This document shows positions 22,209 through 34,659 of a stretch of DNA of 64,000 bases, one piece after another. Numbering within the stretch: the stretch's first letter is position 1; the number at the start of each line of letters is the position of its first letter. The stretch covers positions 5,890,001-5,954,000 of the forward strand of contig CP075492.1 of assembly GCA_021613535.1 (NCBI GenBank), given 5' to 3'. The translations under genes and the position numbers were made by a program. The DNA is from Adineta vaga (lineage: Eukaryota; Rotifera). Below the pieces are notes generated by a model. The model searched no databases, was not told the origin of the DNA, and saw only the letters and a list, made by a program, of their open reading frames with translations.

Positions 22209-24140
22209 GATGATTAATCAATTCTACAGCTGATAAAACCTGAAAGGAGAAACAATCATTATAGTTTAACTAAACAAACCATGAATATGATCAAATGATA
22301 TCTTATCAAAAGCAAGGAAAGAAAAATATATTATAAAATTTGTGCATAACTTTCTGCGCTTGGTTGCGGTTTTATATTTGTAGTTTCATTTCTTTTCAAG
22401 GAGAATCGATATGGTTGAATAAGCACAAGCCAAAAAAGAAAAAAGAACGTAAATGTAAAGGGTCTAGAACGCCATACGAAAAAAATAAATGAAAAGGAAA
22501 AAAACATGATAATTTTTTTATAAAATGTCGTGTAAAAATAAAAAAGCTAACCTGAACTGAAAGGAAGGGAACAATCACCTTGTTTCGGTAGTTTTCTTCT
22601 CTCGATAGGTAACGACGAACAGTCGTTTAAAAGAATAATCTATAAAACGTATCGAAAGAAGAAAAAAAGACAAATATTTCGAGATCTACATGTACAATTT
22701 CAATATGTAAATTGCATTGACAAAAACAATAGTTGTTTATATTACAGAGTGTTGATAAGCAAGTTTTTCTCTTCTATCTCATCGAACCAGGAAGATGAAT
22801 AACTATGTTATTATTGTTACTACAAGTAAGAAGTTAACGAACGATTTTATTCGACTTGTATAAATCAAAGAAAAACGATGATAATAATGCGGTTTTTCTT
22901 CTAAGTTATTGAGAGAGAAGAAGAAGAAGAAGAAGAAGAAGAGGAAACGAGCGAAAATCAAGCTTATGTACGATTATTAGTAATAGATGCATCCAACTGG
23001 TCTTGTCTGATATATTTTTTCTGATGATAATCTATTCTCTTTTTCTTCTTTTCTTGTCGCTTTTTTCGGAAGGAAAAGAAGCGAAGAGAAAAATGTATCG
23101 CTTCTTTTGATTTGTCGCAATTTTCTAATATCGTTTTTTTGTCTGTCAGTTGTACTGTTCGTTAATAAATCATTACTCAGAACAAAACGTTGACAAACAA
23201 GAAAGAGAGAAAAAAAGAGAGAGTGACCATTTTCTTTGAAATAATCTATAGTAACATGCGCAGTCAACTGTAAAAATATGTTTTGAAATATCAAGGGTGA
23301 CGATGATATTTATGTTGTTTTCGATGTTTTCAAACCGATCAAGAGCCGCAATTATGGCGAGGTTTCCAATGATCATCACTATTGATTTATCATTCATTCA
23401 TTCTTTCTTGGTTAATTTCTAGAATCATCGACTAGAATACAGCAATTTATAATCTTTCTCATGTGCTTGTTACTACTGTGTTTGTTGTTTTTGTTGCTGT
23501 ACGCTTTTTGGTAATAGCTGCTTGATAGAAACACATATGTATGCCTATAAGAGGGAGAGAGAGAGAGAGCGAAGAAAAAGAAAAGAAAAGGAAAGAAAAT
23601 CATTGCTTTTCTTGCATATGCATCACCATCACTATCTATAGTGTATGATGGTGAAAGAAAAGCGTACGATGTCACTGAAATATATTTGTATGTAATGAGG
23701 AGCGAACATTTATCTAGAGAGTATTGCTCGTTTATGGTCATATCCCAGTGAGATAATACTAGTCGTTTTGGTAACTAAACAGTTACTACTCACTTGTATT
23801 TCAAATATCAAAGAAATATAAATCATTATTAATTGAAGATTTATGATGAAAACTTGAGAACTTCATCATTTGATCATAATAATTTTTCATCGTGTATGTA
23901 TACATATATATATATATTTGATGATTGTTGTACTGAATTATTATAGATCTTTTATTCTAAAGTATTAATTTAACAGAACTATCAGACGCACTCAAGTAAA
24001 ATAAATAGAAGAATTCAGAACAAACAAATAAAACAGAATTGATCGATCATAGCAAAAGAAAAATACAGATTTAAATATAAAAAAGCACATCATAAAAAGA
24101 ATGGTTTTCCTTATGAAATTTCTTGTTTTCAAAAAATTAT
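22209..24140. other. Intergenic, microsatellite-bearing
   Basis: No supported gene. A GAA/AAG run lies at about 22916-22945, a GA run at about 23560-23580 and a TA run at about 23905-23920. A short mirror of GATGGTGA/CACCATCA units lies near 23620-23660. It includes the 5' flank of the acidic gene and the 3' flank of the RanBP2-like gene. Confidence 0.45.
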
Positions 24141-24222
24141 CACTGTTGATTAGTAGCATTTATTTGTTTGGCATCATTAAATTGTTTATAAAATTGTTTA
24201 GCTTGATCAGTTTTCTTAAATT

Positions 24223-26922
24223 TTACAATAATGTCTCACGTTTAGCTGTACCATCAGAATAATCCACTGCTGACCAAATGTAAGCATTTTCTTTACCATT
24301 ATGTTCTTTCAATTCCATCTGTGATGTTATTCGATGATTTGCACATACTTTTAATACTTGTTCACGACGCATTAATACTCGACAAAGATGTGTCTGTTTA
24401 TGTTGTAAGATTTTCATCTCACCAATTCCACGTTCTTTCATTTCATTTGTTGACATATCAAAACGATAGAGTTTTGCACGTTCACAAAAGAGAATATCTT
24501 CATCTTCTTCACCTGTTCTTGTTTCGACTGGTGATAAATGTACAATAGGTTTGTATGTTACTGATGGTTCATAAGATTCATATGCATCGTTATCATTATC
24601 GTCATCTTGATCTTCCTTCGCTTGTGTATCAAATAGTAGTGTTCTTTCACCAGAAAAAACTATGAAATGAGAGATGAATAGAGAAGAATTCTTGTTTTAT
24701 TTTTTTTCATACCTCGCTGATCAGAATCTTGTGAAGTCCATTGATTATTTGAAGATTGTTGTGCTATTTGTGCAAAACTAACTTTTGGTACGTTACCAAA
24801 TGTAAATAGTGGAGTCGTATTAGTTGTAGTAGATGGATTAGAACTTGAAAACTGAAAAGTATTTGTAGATGCTTTTGTAGAAAGATCAAAATTTGCAAAA
24901 GAAAAGCCAGCCGAAACTGATTTAACCGGTACTAGATTTTCAAGTATCGAACTTGAAGAATCTGTAAAAATGGACGGATTATTATTATTAGAATGAGATT
25001 TTAAAGTTGTATCTTCTTTTGTTGTTACTATTTCTGATTGTTGAACTGATAAAAGAAAAGATATTTAATCAATCAACGAAACAACATATACAAAACGCTT
25101 ACCAAGCTCTTGTTTCACTTGTTCTATGATATTTTTTGTCAATTGTGACGCAAAATTATCGAGTGAATACGATTGCATAATATTTCCAGAAAAATTTCGT
25201 GATTTTTTCTGATGAGTTTGTACAACTGCTACTTCTTCAATGCCAGAAGAAATTTGTTCATGAATAGAATGTGGTGATGATGATGTAGTTGGTGGTGGCT
25301 GGAGGTGCACGATTACTTGGTAAAGAACGTTTTGCTTTTATTATCATTCGTCGATCTCTCGGCGGTGAAGGCATGTTTAATGTAGGAAAAGAATCTGGAC
25401 TTTCAGGAAACCAAGTTGGTACTAGTGACATTAATGTTGGTAAAGAAGAATCTACATATTTATTTGAAATGAGAAAAGAAATTATTCAAATTTTTAAGAT
25501 TATTTACTTGGAAAGAAACCTGACGGTAAGTTTCTAAGCTGTTCAAGAAGAGCAGCAGTTTGATAGGGAGTTAGTGGATCTTCAAATTGAACTAGAAAGA
25601 AAGAAAAATCAAATAATTGTTATTTCATCATGTAAAGAGTTGAATACAATGAAAAATACCTTCATTGGATAGAATCGAGGGTGAATCTTCTTTACAACCA
25701 CGACAACCTTCACAAGGTTCTTTATTTTCATATAAATAAAATGTCGATGGTAATTGAAGATGTTTAGCTCGATCAATTTGTTCTTTCGTTGGTTTAACTT
25801 CACTAATAATTGTTACATCTAACGAAAAGAATATCTATAAAAATATAGAAGCCAATCAAACATCATTCAATCTTACCCTCATCAGATAATCGCATCTTAT
25901 CAATAGAAAGAAAATCAACTGTTTGCTTTCCATTAATTGATTTAGCTTCATTGAATATTTTAACAAATCTTTTCGCTTGATCATCTGTTTTAAATCTCAC
26001 ACATAATGTCTCGTGTTTAGCTGTACCATCCGAATAATCCACTGCTGACCATATGTAAGCATTTTCTTTACCATTATGTTCTTTCAATTCCATCTGTGAT
26101 GTTATTCGATGATTTGCACATACTTTTAATACTTGTTCACGACGCATTAATACTCGACAAAGATGTGTCTGTTTATGTTGTAAGATTTTCATCTCACCAA
26201 TTCCACGTTCTTTCATTTCATTTGTTGACATATCAAAACGATAGAGTTTTGCACGTTCACAAAAGAGAATATCTTCATCTTCTTCACCTGTTCTTGTTTC
26301 GACTGGTGATAAATGTACAATAGGTTTGTATATTACTGATGGTTCATAAGATTCATATTCTTCGTCATCTTCGTTAGATGGATGAATAGTAACACTTGAG
26401 TTTATTACATCGAAAACAAAGGGAGCTGAAAAACAAGTAAATAGGAATAATTTATCGAATGTTATTATTCTATTACCAGAACGTGAGGGTAATTCATTCG
26501 TATTTATCGAAAATGGAAACTGTGATGGTGGTGATAGATCAGATCTATTTGTAAATGTAGAACTAGGAAATGGTGGTTGAAAGAAAAGCGAAGGATTGGT
26601 TATCGGTGGTGGCATGTATATCTGAATAGGTGGTGTAAAATAAGATTGCTGCAGCTGCTGTTGATTCAGTTGTTGTTGTTGTTGTTGAATAGTTACAACT
26701 CTGTTTGCTAAACTTTCTACATTGCTCTAGAATTAATATTTGCAATAGATAGAATATATAATTAATGTAAAATAATCAAACCTTAATATCGCCTAATTGA
26801 AAACGAATAATTTGCGAATATTGGGTCAAACTATGTAACACATTATTTTGAATATTCAAGCAATTGATGAACTGCTCATTAAGATATTCATCCGATGATC
26901 CAGACGGAGATTGAGCAGACAT
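24223..26922 (-). CDS. RanBP2/NUP358-like protein with two Ran-binding domains, frame breaks present
   Basis: RanBP2 is a nuclear-pore protein that binds Ran-GTP and acts in SUMO ligation. The gene starts MSAQSPSGSSDEY at 26922. A Gln-rich and Pro-rich region with FG-type spacing follows. RanBD1 (near 25985-26330) reads EDEDILFCERAKLYRFD, LMRREQVLKVCANH and WSAVDYSDGTAK. Then a motif like the human internal-repeat ligase region follows (EVKPTKEQIDRAKHLQLPST, near 25740-25800), next to Cys-rich EPCEGCRGCKED. An FTFGNVPKVSFAQIA stretch leads into RanBD2 (24223-24570). It lacks the TPR head, zinc-finger array and cyclophilin tail of vertebrate RanBP2. Two single-base frame breaks are seen: near 25303, and at 24226-24229, where RanBD2 loses its last 27 or so residues. 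It may be a pseudogene, or carry assembly errors. Confidence 0.75.
24239..24585. repeat. RanBD2 copy of a nearly identical 347-bp internal repeat
   Basis: Matches 26013-26359 with only about three mismatches by eye, synonymous sites included. The sequence just outside is clearly diverged. Confidence 0.85.
26013..26359. repeat. RanBD1 copy of the nearly identical 347-bp internal repeat
   Basis: Partner of 24239-24585. The downstream end of the domain (VRFKTDDQAKRFVKIFNEAK here, VKFKKTDQAKQFYKQFNDAK in the other) differs in most codons, so the identity block ends abruptly. Confidence 0.85.
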
Positions 26923-27480
26923 CTAGAATAGTGGAAGATTAAATAATCAGCATGATCTAGCCTTTAATTGTATTGATACGAAAATTTTGACGCAACGAAT
27001 CATGAGAGGAAGGACAGATAGCCATTTTCTTCTATGAGCACGAGTCTGTTCTACCTTCCTATTACTCATGGTATTTCAATTCAACGCCGATAGATGACAC
27101 TGGTTTCCGAAATCTAGTGTGTCGAAAAGAGAGATCTCTATTGACTCGCTCATAGAGTTCATGGAGAAGAGATATCATAAAATTCAAAGATTATATGCCT
27201 AGTTTTTTGCATATTGAAATTCTCTCCTATTAATAGAAGTTAATTAACATATCTTTGCTTTCCATATATAATATAAACTTCATTCTTCTAGGTATTTCAA
27301 GCTCACGCCTACTTTTTATATAACTTTCGAATAAATTAAGTACATTATTTCATGAAGTTTATTTTGTCAACAATATAGATCTAACGTTCACCAAAATGAA
27401 TATCACTACTTCGATTAACTTAAAAACTACACTAATCAATTGAATGAAATTATCTACTGAATCATATGGTTTATTCCATT
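26923..27480. other. Intergenic, no gene seen
   Basis: 5' flank of the RanBP2-like gene, AT-rich. No motif recognised. Confidence 0.4.
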
Positions 27481-28260
27481 GGATATTCTCATGATCATAT
27501 GTATGCGTATGATTTTTCTACTTTCGTTTCTTTTTCTGTTATTGATTATTTTGGATAAAACACGTTCTACTATTTCAATGATATTAGTTATCAATTGATG
27601 TTTAACTAGATTAATTGTTGGATGTGTTACATTCACTATGACTCTATTTGCATTACACAATGATATAGAACGTATCTCTTATCGAGATTCACTTTGTATT
27701 GCTCGAGGTGATATATTGGTTATGCATCGTATGGAACTCTTAGTTGTTCATTTGTCTTACAAGCTTTGCATCGATATATATCCATTGTCTATCCAAAATG
27801 TATATTCTTTCAATCAATGCGATTTCAATTCATAGCTATTTTCTTGACATGGATCTTTGGTTTTAGTTATTCCCGGTGAAATTATTTATAATGCTGTCAA
27901 TCAAATCTGTCAAAAACCTATTCGATGCTCTTTCTAACAATCTATGGTGCATTATATGCTTATTCAATACCGATAATAGGCATTGTATGTATTTATGCTC
28001 GAAATATTCGTAAACATCTTGTCGTCTCAAATACTTTAATTCGTGCACAAAGACAATTAAAAATATGGTACGACGAACGGTTATATTAGTGACGATTCTA
28101 ATTTCTCGTTCTTTTCCATATATACATTGATTTTATTATCAATATTAATTGCAGTATTTCAACAGATGTCACTAATTTTGACTATCATTAATTAATTATT
28201 GATTGCAATTTCTATCTTATTTTGTTAAAAACTATCAAAATTGTAAATCATCATTCGAAT
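27480..28260 (+). pseudogene. Rhodopsin-like GPCR pseudogene with several frame shifts
   Basis: Read across three frames, the sequence gives a class-A receptor. A TM1/TM2-like stretch ends at LIVGCVTFTMTLFALHND. The first extracellular turn has SLCIARG. TM3 has GTLSCSFVLQALHRYISIVY with an HRY-type motif. TM4 is FIAIFLTWIFGFSY. TM5 has IYGALYAYSIPIIGIVCIYA. The TM6 start is KMVRRTVILVTILISRSFPY. At least four shifts or stops break it: near 27600, 27708, 27873, 27937 and 28070. There is no usable start and no TM7. It is unlike the receptor at 3398-4448 in detail, so it is not a simple copy of it. Confidence 0.8.
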
Positions 28261-28509
28261 TAAGCAGTAATCTATCTAGAAAAGTAATGGAGGTTTATGT
28301 ACATAACTAATGGAGACGAAAGAAAAATTTCTAGAAAATACTTGTTTTTACTATTCTTCATGAATAACAGTCTGAAGATACTCATGATTGGTCAGTGCAT
28401 AATGACATCATATGATATGTTTTTTTCTTCACATAACTCAATACATGAGAAGAAATTTATTAATTTTAGATTTCATACGTTATCAATTTATTCCTATTTT
28501 GTTTAAACA

Positions 28510-29864
28510 ATGTTTACAACTACAATTAATGTAGAAAATGATGTACGACGTCGATATAATCGACGAGTACTTTTCTGTATTCGAATTAAGTAAGTTCTTC
28601 TATTTCTATTAGATAAATTTATCTCTTATCTCAGACAAATATCATATCATCATCATGATAAGAAGTACATCACTATCAGATTGATTTCTATGACTTCTGA
28701 ATATAAATAACTCGCATTGAAATCGAAATCGAAAAGCATTTTAACTGAAATTTTTTCTTTCGTAGAGGAGCTGCTCTATTACTTGGTTTTTGGGATCTAT
28801 TGATTCATTCGGCAGCATTATGTGCATTAATTTTTATGTTTGGACGAACATCTCATCCAATGCATACGTTTCCAGCAACAAATGATCAACAGTCTCGTCA
28901 ATTACCAATAGCATTAGTCGATCCCTATGAACATCCATCAGCAGCATCAAATAATATCTTGAATAATAAGAATTTTTTTTCAAGTAATACTTTATTAAAT
29001 CGTATTTTGGAAAAACATAATGAAAATCATCCAGGATCGAATATAAATTCAAAAAATTTTTATTCCCACATGGATTTAATGACAGTTAATTGGGCACAAT
29101 CACTTAGTCAACGTATGTTTAAATAATGTTCTTCTTTGATTTATTCAATCTATGAATGATATTTTTTATTTTTGTGTAGAAGACAAATGTGTCGTTTTCT
29201 TTGTGGTTTTTACAGCAACAATTCTGATTTTAGCCCATATTTGTGGAGTTTTAACCGTAAGTTTCTTTTTTTTTTCATATTTTAAAATTTCGATTTTTCT
29301 TTATTTTTAGAATAAACCGTCGTATATCGTTCCATATTTCTTAATAAAAGTATTCAATGTGATTGTATCCATCTTATCAATGTTAGGTTTTTATGCATAC
29401 TTACCTGACATTAAAATTTGGCTTCGAATGCAACCAGAATTTCCATTTAAAAACTATTTACTTGATCTTGATGGACAAACACTTCAATTGGTCGTATTTA
29501 CTCTTCTTTTATTCATTATTTTAGCAAAAGTTAGTTCTTTTTCTTTCATTTATATTCTTCTAAACTTCTTTGTCTTTGTTTCAGCTTTATATTGCAGCTA
29601 TTGTTTGGTATTGTTATGGTTATATAACTGCTTTAAATATGGCTCGAACCATTGGTACAATTACAGCTCATGCAGATGGTCCACATCCAATTATTGGCGG
29701 AGTAAATTTTGATTAAATTGTTTTCATTTTTTTAGAAAAATTCTCGTTTTTTCTTTTTTAAATAGATGTATTCACCGCCAAAATATGAAGAAGCAATTAA
29801 ATCAAATCCTCATCAAGAAGAAGATTACGCACCACCTCCATATACACCATTACTCTCAACATAA
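28510..29864 (+). CDS. LAPTM4-like lysosomal four-TM protein with PY motifs, 6 exons
   Basis: LAPTM4 proteins are late-endosomal/lysosomal membrane proteins sorted through NEDD4-type ligases. Exon 1 (28510-28589) encodes MFTTTINVENDVRRRYNRR and the first Cys-containing strand. Later exons give TM1 (GAALLLGFWDLLIHSAALCA), a long luminal loop, TM2 (VVFFVVFTATILILAHICG), TM3 (YFLIKVFNVIVSILSMLGF) and TM4 (LQLVVFTLLLFIILAK / LYIAAIVWYCYGYI). The tail has two PY motifs, SPPKYEEA and PPPYTPL, and the stop is at 29862-29864. The luminal loop, with an Asn/Ser-rich insert, is longer than in vertebrate LAPTM4. The family call rests on topology, the N-terminal motif and the PY tail. Confidence 0.75.
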
Positions 29865-30235
29865 ATTCATTCTTAAAAATCTCAGTTTTTCATTCTTTTA
29901 TGGAGGTTTATTCTGATTACTTTATCTTCTTCTTCTTCTTCTTTCTTTTTTTGAAAACCGACAACAACAATTTATATATATATATATTCATGCATGTTCT
30001 CTTCATAAGCATGACGAAGATTAATTGAATGACAACATCTTGCATGTGATTTTTTTGTATATAAAGAAATCTATTTATCGAAATAAAATAAAATTCCATT
30101 CTCCCGATTCGAAAACATCATGTTGATTCTATTAAAAATCGATACTTTTCAAAAAGAAAGGACACTTTGGAAAACTAAAACAGAATTTCGTTAGTTCATT
30201 TTTAAGACACTCGAATGAGGATTATATGTTCATTA

Positions 30236-31077
30236 TCAGGTTTCCATCACTGAAGGAAGTAATATACTGGAAGCAGTTTCGAAATTTGTCGAATGCAAAT
30301 TCTTTTCATCTTTTCGTTTGTGTGATAATAAGGAATTTTGTAATCGACGGAGGAATGGTAACGTACCTGGAGATTGTAATTCTAAATTTATGAAATTAGT
30401 TTTCAATAGAAGAAAATCTTGTTTATCGAAATTACCATCTTTTTCGAAAATACATTCTCCAACATTGATTTCTTGTAAAGGATCATTCGTTTTTAATCGA
30501 CTCAATTGAGGAACAGGAAGAGTATCACCTGTGGTATGATTATCTTTCGAAGTTTTTGTTAGAAGATTCGACGATGTGAAATCAATGGATTCATTTATAT
30601 CCGTTGATACTTGGTCAGTTTTACAATTTTTCGATGTTGTTGTTGTTGTTGTTGCTGCCGGTGCAGATGCAGGTGTAGTAGTTTTAGTATTATAAGTACG
30701 TGATCCATTTGTTCGACTATTTTTATAATTTTTACCTTCAACACGAAGATCAATTCCAACATAATTTGGAACAGCAACTGGAGCACCTTTATGAATTAAT
30801 TCAAAACGACCTGTATCTTCTGATCGATCATATTTTCGATCGATGACAACTAAATAATGATGAATAATGACAAGCGTCTTTCTCTTTCTTTTTTCTTTTC
30901 TTACCTTTACAAGTATCTTCAAGAACATCATCACACATTTCAGTTGTTACAGCAGTACAACGAGCCATTGTTGGACTACAATTGATTTCAATAAGCCATG
31001 GTTGTAGATCTTCACTTAACATAAAATCTGCACCGAATAATTCGAATGAATTCTATGAAAACATGATCATCATCATC

Positions 31078-31113
<36 letters not shown>

Positions 31114-33830
31114 TCATCAAAATAGATCTTACTTTACGTGTATCGATGGTATCTTGTGCAACAAGCATTGAACATATGATTGCTTCTTTCATCGCTGGAT
31201 AGATAAATGAATCCCATTTTCCGGCTAATTTCTTTGGTCGAAGATATTTTTCAATAAATTCTGAATTTCTCCACATATTTTCCACTAAACAATCGAAATC
31301 AATCGATCAATTATGTTATTTGAATTATCTCATACCTGGTAAATCGTGATGTCGATTGGAATTATTTCTGTAATGTTTTTGAATAGCATGATTACATAAA
31401 TGTACATTTTGTTGACATGTTGCTAAACTAAAATGTTCTGTACAAAAACGAAGATAACAATCTTTATACATCCAGATTGTTAATGGATTCCAATCAGTAA
31501 CAAGAAACCATTGACGAATATCGAATTTAATATTATGAATAAGTAATGGACGTTCAATATATTTTTGAACAATAAATTTCGCTTTATCCGTTACAGTGGA
31601 TGTGCAAAGTTTTAACATATCATCCAGACGATCATAAACAACAATTCCTAGATAAATTTTTTTCGAATATTCTTATTTTTAGCATTGAACAAACCTCGTC
31701 CTCGAGATTTCGCTCCTGGTTTTGATATCCAAATATTTCTTGTGCCATCGATATGATATTGTGGCCAATGTTGTTCGATATTTTTCAAACACTGTTCAAT
31801 TCGGCTCAAGTATATTTTCATTCCATCAACTTCTGCATATGAACTATTCAAATGCAACACATGATTTTCGTCAAAGACTCTTTCTCTTATTAATCCTACT
31901 GTGATGCGGCATAGAATTGTTCGATAAATTGTTTCCATTGTTCATCTGTTGAATTTTTTTGTGATGCTAATTTTATATCAATATCTTCATGATCACGTGC
32001 TGATGTAAACTGTTCAACTTTATTCAAAGCAAATTCAATTGATGTTGATGGAACTTTTTGTAATGATGGTTGACCTAACACAAACATAAAGATTCACTTT
32101 TTCTTAATTAGTTTTGAAAGAAATTGATTACTTAAACTCATATCTAAACTTGAATTGATATTCGGTTCAAGTATTCCTTTACAACGATTTCGAATAAGTT
32201 TAAGAAAACTAATACAGGCTGTTAAACGATAATCATCTAAATAAAAAGAAATCATTTCATTTTTTAATATTATGAAAATGATTATACCGATGAATGCAGT
32301 TCTTTCATCATCATGCGTTAATTTATAACATCGTGGATAGAATTCATCTGCAGAACCAGAATAAAACCATGGTAAATTTTTCAAAACAGTACACAGTCCA
32401 ACCTAGATAATAATGTACAATGAGCTGTAGAGTAAGATCGTTTTGTCAATGTACTTTCGTTGTTAAACAACCATTTCGCTCGAAATGATTCACCATTTGA
32501 TCTTTATTCAATAGACTTGTATCGTATGTAGCTAGAACTGTCCATACTAAATCAGGTGCAGCTGTTTTAACCATACGTGAAAGAATTCCATAATAGCCAT
32601 CATTTTCTTCCCATGGAGAAATCTCATTTTCATTTGTATCAGGATTTTCATCTATAAGTTACTATAACAATAAAACGATGGTTTAATGAGCATAACAAAC
32701 CGTAATCGATGTCGCCTATGATACCATCATCATCATCGTCGTCATCGTCATCATCACTTTTAGTATTTCTTTTATTGCTTTTCTTCCTCTCAGTTACAGA
32801 TGGAAATAATAGAGCACGATCAAATTTCTCTATCCAGCCACGACTAAAAAAATACAAATTAAATTGAATTATAAAAGATAGAAAGAATTGAGAATCTATT
32901 TCATTACCGTCGTAGTGATTCTCGTAGAGCTGGATATGTACCGTTGATTGAAAAGATTTTATGTTCCTACATAGAATCAACATGAAAATTAAACTTTACA
33001 ATCTATTCAAGATCGTACTTTCATTGCACGTTCAGCTTCATCTCGTGCAATTCTCAATCTTTCATGATTGATTGTTTCATTGATAACAGGTCGTTTCGGT
33101 GGTGATTCAACGCGACGAACAATCTTAGGTGGAGTTTTTGTTCGAACTATTACAGGTGCACGACGAGTTGGTCGAATAATAATTGGAGCAAGTACTGGTG
33201 CCACCGGTGGTAGTGGTGCAGGTTGTTTTACTTCATTTTTCGGTTCTTCAGGTTCTTTGGCTTGAACTGCAGGAGGTGCAGATCTTCTTGAAACACGTTT
33301 AAATGATTGAATTGGAGCGAGTATAGATGGAATCTTAGTTCGTCTTGGTAGAGATGAACCATATGTTTTAATTAATTGGGCTATACGATCATTGAATTGA
33401 TGGTCTATACAAAAGTGACAACGAAAATAATGATATCATAAGTGGATTTAGTTTACCTTTTGCACGTACTACTGCTGTTTGTTTTTCTCGAGGTGTTCGT
33501 GATGGTTCATCCACAGATGATTGTGTCTCTAAATTTAATTTTTGGTTATCTGTTCGTGATTTTGAACGTTTATCTCGACAATACCAATCTCGATAATGTC
33601 CATCGGCAATTTCTTTCTAAAATAAGAAAAATGAACCTTGTTAGTCTTTTGTTTAACTAATCGTTTACCAATTCTTGTATTCGTTGAGTATGTTTCAATT
33701 GACGTTCATAAAAATTTGTTAGAAGATTTTGAGCGATTTCATTACTTTTTTCATTCAATTTTGGTTTAAATGTAAATAAATTAGAATCACCTATTGGATA
33801 CAATTCTGCACGACTAGTGATACTTGCCAT
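30236..33830 (-). CDS. TTLL3: TTLL3/8-type tubulin glycine ligase, many exons
   Basis: Adds the first glycine to tubulin side chains in axonemes, using ATP. It starts [17 protein letters not shown] at 33830. A Pro/Arg-rich linker follows (near 33010-33300), then an Asp-rich segment. The TTL ATP-grasp domain has [13 protein letters not shown] (near 31690-31740), [14 protein letters not shown] and [18 protein letters not shown] (near 31480-31600). It also has [20 protein letters not shown] followed by the metal/ATP motif [14 protein letters not shown] (near 30950-31050). The TTLL3/8 hallmark [19 protein letters not shown] and [12 protein letters not shown] lie near 30720-30850. A Ser/Thr-rich tail ends at 30236. 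A TCT microsatellite (about 31079-31112) lies in an intron. Choice of TTLL3 over TTLL8 is open. Confidence 0.88.
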
Positions 33831-34659
33831 TATGAGCTGAATGTTGTTTGCATTGAGAAACTTTCTTTGTCAGATGTTTTCTTTGATTTGTTAGATTGAA
33901 AATTTACTAGGTACACAAGAATTCAATTTCAACCTGTTTTTTTTTCTTCTTTGTAGATTAACTAGATGTAAGACATGCATGTATTTGAAATGTTTTTTTT
34001 TTGTTCTTTTTTTCTCTCCTTTTGACAACAATGTAAACGAGAAAAAAAAATTGAAGACGAATAAATTCATTCGGAGTGAAGTTTCATAGCAACGCCTCTC
34101 TACAAACGAAGAATAAGTGAATGATTAGATATGAGATATAATATACATGAACAGAACAAACGCTACAGGTATCATATGTTTTACATCTCTACAAATAAGT
34201 GGATACAATATTTTATTCATAACATTAATGGAATTTTGTTTTTTGTAATAATATTATGTCAGAAGAAATACTAAATAATTGAGCTATGTAAATTTGATAG
34301 AACATTACATGATTTTTCATACGAGAAAATCAAGCACTTGTTATCGTGCACTCTTTCATGAAATTACATAAGAATATCGATATGAAGCTTATGTTAATCC
34401 ATTTGTGGTTGTTCTTATAAATGTAGAGATATTTTCAACTGATTTCTTCGAGAAGAAACGTGTTTTTATTCCTTCAACGTCGTAAAATCTCACATCTGAT
34501 AAGAAGAAAACATAGAAAAATGACAAAAAAAAACAAAAGTTCTCTTTCTTCCGTTGATGTTGTTTGTCTATAGACTTTAAATATTCTATCGTTGTTGTCA
34601 GTTATTTGACATAAATAAACTTGCCTCTCTTTCTCTGAAATTGTGTATCTTTAAATAGC
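33831..34659. other. Intergenic between divergent TTLL3 and ARH-like genes
   Basis: 829 nt between two start codons. It contains the X-box-like site at 34081-34093. No other gene seen. Confidence 0.5.
34081..34093. promoter_or_regulatory. X-box-like (RFX) site upstream of TTLL3-like gene
   Basis: GTTTCATAGCAAC resembles the RFX X-box (GTTNCCATGGNAAC type), with a perfect AGCAAC right half. It lies about 250 nt before the TTLL3 ATG. Binding is inferred only. Confidence 0.4.

Noticed and set aside
31070-31115. TCT run as a coding Ser or Arg repeat
   Set aside because: It sits in an intron of the TTLL3-like gene; the family alignment continues across it without these residues.
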